Positions 13,755 through 13,983 of a stretch of 13,983 nt of DNA are shown in pieces. The stretch spans positions 1 to 13,983 of the forward strand of contig QMUE01000008.1 in NCBI GenBank assembly GCA_003663535.1, in the 5' to 3' direction. Every line of letters starts with the position of its first letter. The first letter of the stretch is position 1. A program made the position numbers and the translations under genes. Source of the stretch: Thermococci archaeon. GTDB taxonomy: Archaea > Methanobacteriota_B > Thermococci > Thermococcales > Thermococcaceae. The notes under the pieces were generated by a model, which was not told the DNA's origin, searched no databases, and saw only the letters and a list, made by a program, of their open reading frames with translations.

Positions 13755-13983
13755 GTAATGTTATATTTTTGAGAGTCGGATTTGGTCCTATGCCTCCACA
13801 TATGAGAGCTTCTCCTGAACATGCTGTTACTCCAATAAATTTATTTGCTCTAATATAGGTTAGGTCATGTTTAATATTTTTAGAACCATTCTACCCCACC
13901 CCTGTACACATCTTTACAGCTTCAGTATGGTTTCAATAGAACTACTGAACCGTCCCCTCCACACCAAATTGCCCTACCAGAAC
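13755..13983 (-). pseudogene. Decayed coding remnant with two beta-propeller-like repeats
   Basis: The ORF-less right end is not featureless. Read on the minus strand from 13981 it gives SGRAIWCGGDGSVVLLKPY and a TGA (13924-13922). In another frame, after a TAG at 13893-13891, comes NGSKNIKHDLTYI, then FIGVTACSGEALICGGIGPN to the IS boundary. The paired phrases SG(R/E)A(I/L)(W/I)CGG-G lie about 54 codons apart and resemble blades of a beta-propeller. This suggests a formerly longer gene now carrying a frameshift and two stops, and interrupted or truncated by the IS982 insertion. I cannot name the family; homology of the two phrases is by eye, and the evidence is limited to 229 bp. Confidence 0.38.

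Noticed and set aside
1..13983. CRISPR array, tRNA or rRNA genes, defence systems
   Set aside because: No regularly spaced repeats, cloverleaf-like segments or rRNA motifs were found, and every sizeable gene is explained by glycan synthesis or transposition.

Overview
The window looks like a surface-glycan biosynthesis island from a hyperthermophilic euryarchaeon, most likely Thermococcales (Pyrococcus/Thermococcus). The clues are: GGTG/GGAGG ribosome sites directly before the genes; TATA-type promoters about 25-30 bp before the inferred transcript starts; ATGA/GTGA overlaps between genes; heavy AGA/AGG and ATA codon use; and an IS982-family element whose transposase resembles copies I recall from Pyrococcus. 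The species assignment is inference. No rRNA, tRNA or CRISPR array was seen.

Layout. 1-2479 (minus strand) is a tight operon: ugd (UDP-glucose 6-dehydrogenase), galU (UTP-glucose-1-phosphate uridylyltransferase) and a GT2 glycosyltransferase cut by the window edge. Together the first two would make UDP-glucose and UDP-glucuronate. A divergent promoter region (2480-2613) separates it from a plus-strand set: a GT-B-fold capsule/sialyltransferase-like protein (2614-4116) and a GT4 glycosyltransferase (4113-5369). After a 157-bp gap comes a nonulosonic (sialic-like) acid module: a fused CMP-nonulosonate synthetase/PseG-like hydrolase (5527-7209), a NeuB-family synthase with C-terminal SAF domain (7187-8257), and a broken polysaccharide pyruvyltransferase (8279-8690).

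The next stretch is a mosaic of strands: a minus-strand alkaline-phosphatase-superfamily enzyme (8648-9520), a plus-strand pair of sulfotransferase (9811-10788) and GT12-like glycosyltransferase (10809-11693), and a minus-strand GT2 with a TPR-like tail (11775-12767). An IS982 element (12829-13754), bounded by 13-bp inverted repeats and carrying an inactivated transposase, sits immediately upstream of that gene's promoter. The last 229 bp hold what looks like a decayed beta-propeller coding remnant on the minus strand.

Working model (inference): the island makes a surface glycan (N-glycan, S-layer glycan or exopolysaccharide) containing glucose/glucuronate and a pseudaminic- or legionaminic-type nine-carbon sugar, decorated with sulfate and perhaps once with pyruvate. 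The early nonulosonate steps (dehydratase, aminotransferase, acetyltransferase or 2-epimerase) are not in this window. Two genes are broken at runs of exactly seven A residues, which should be checked against reads before they are called pseudogenes.
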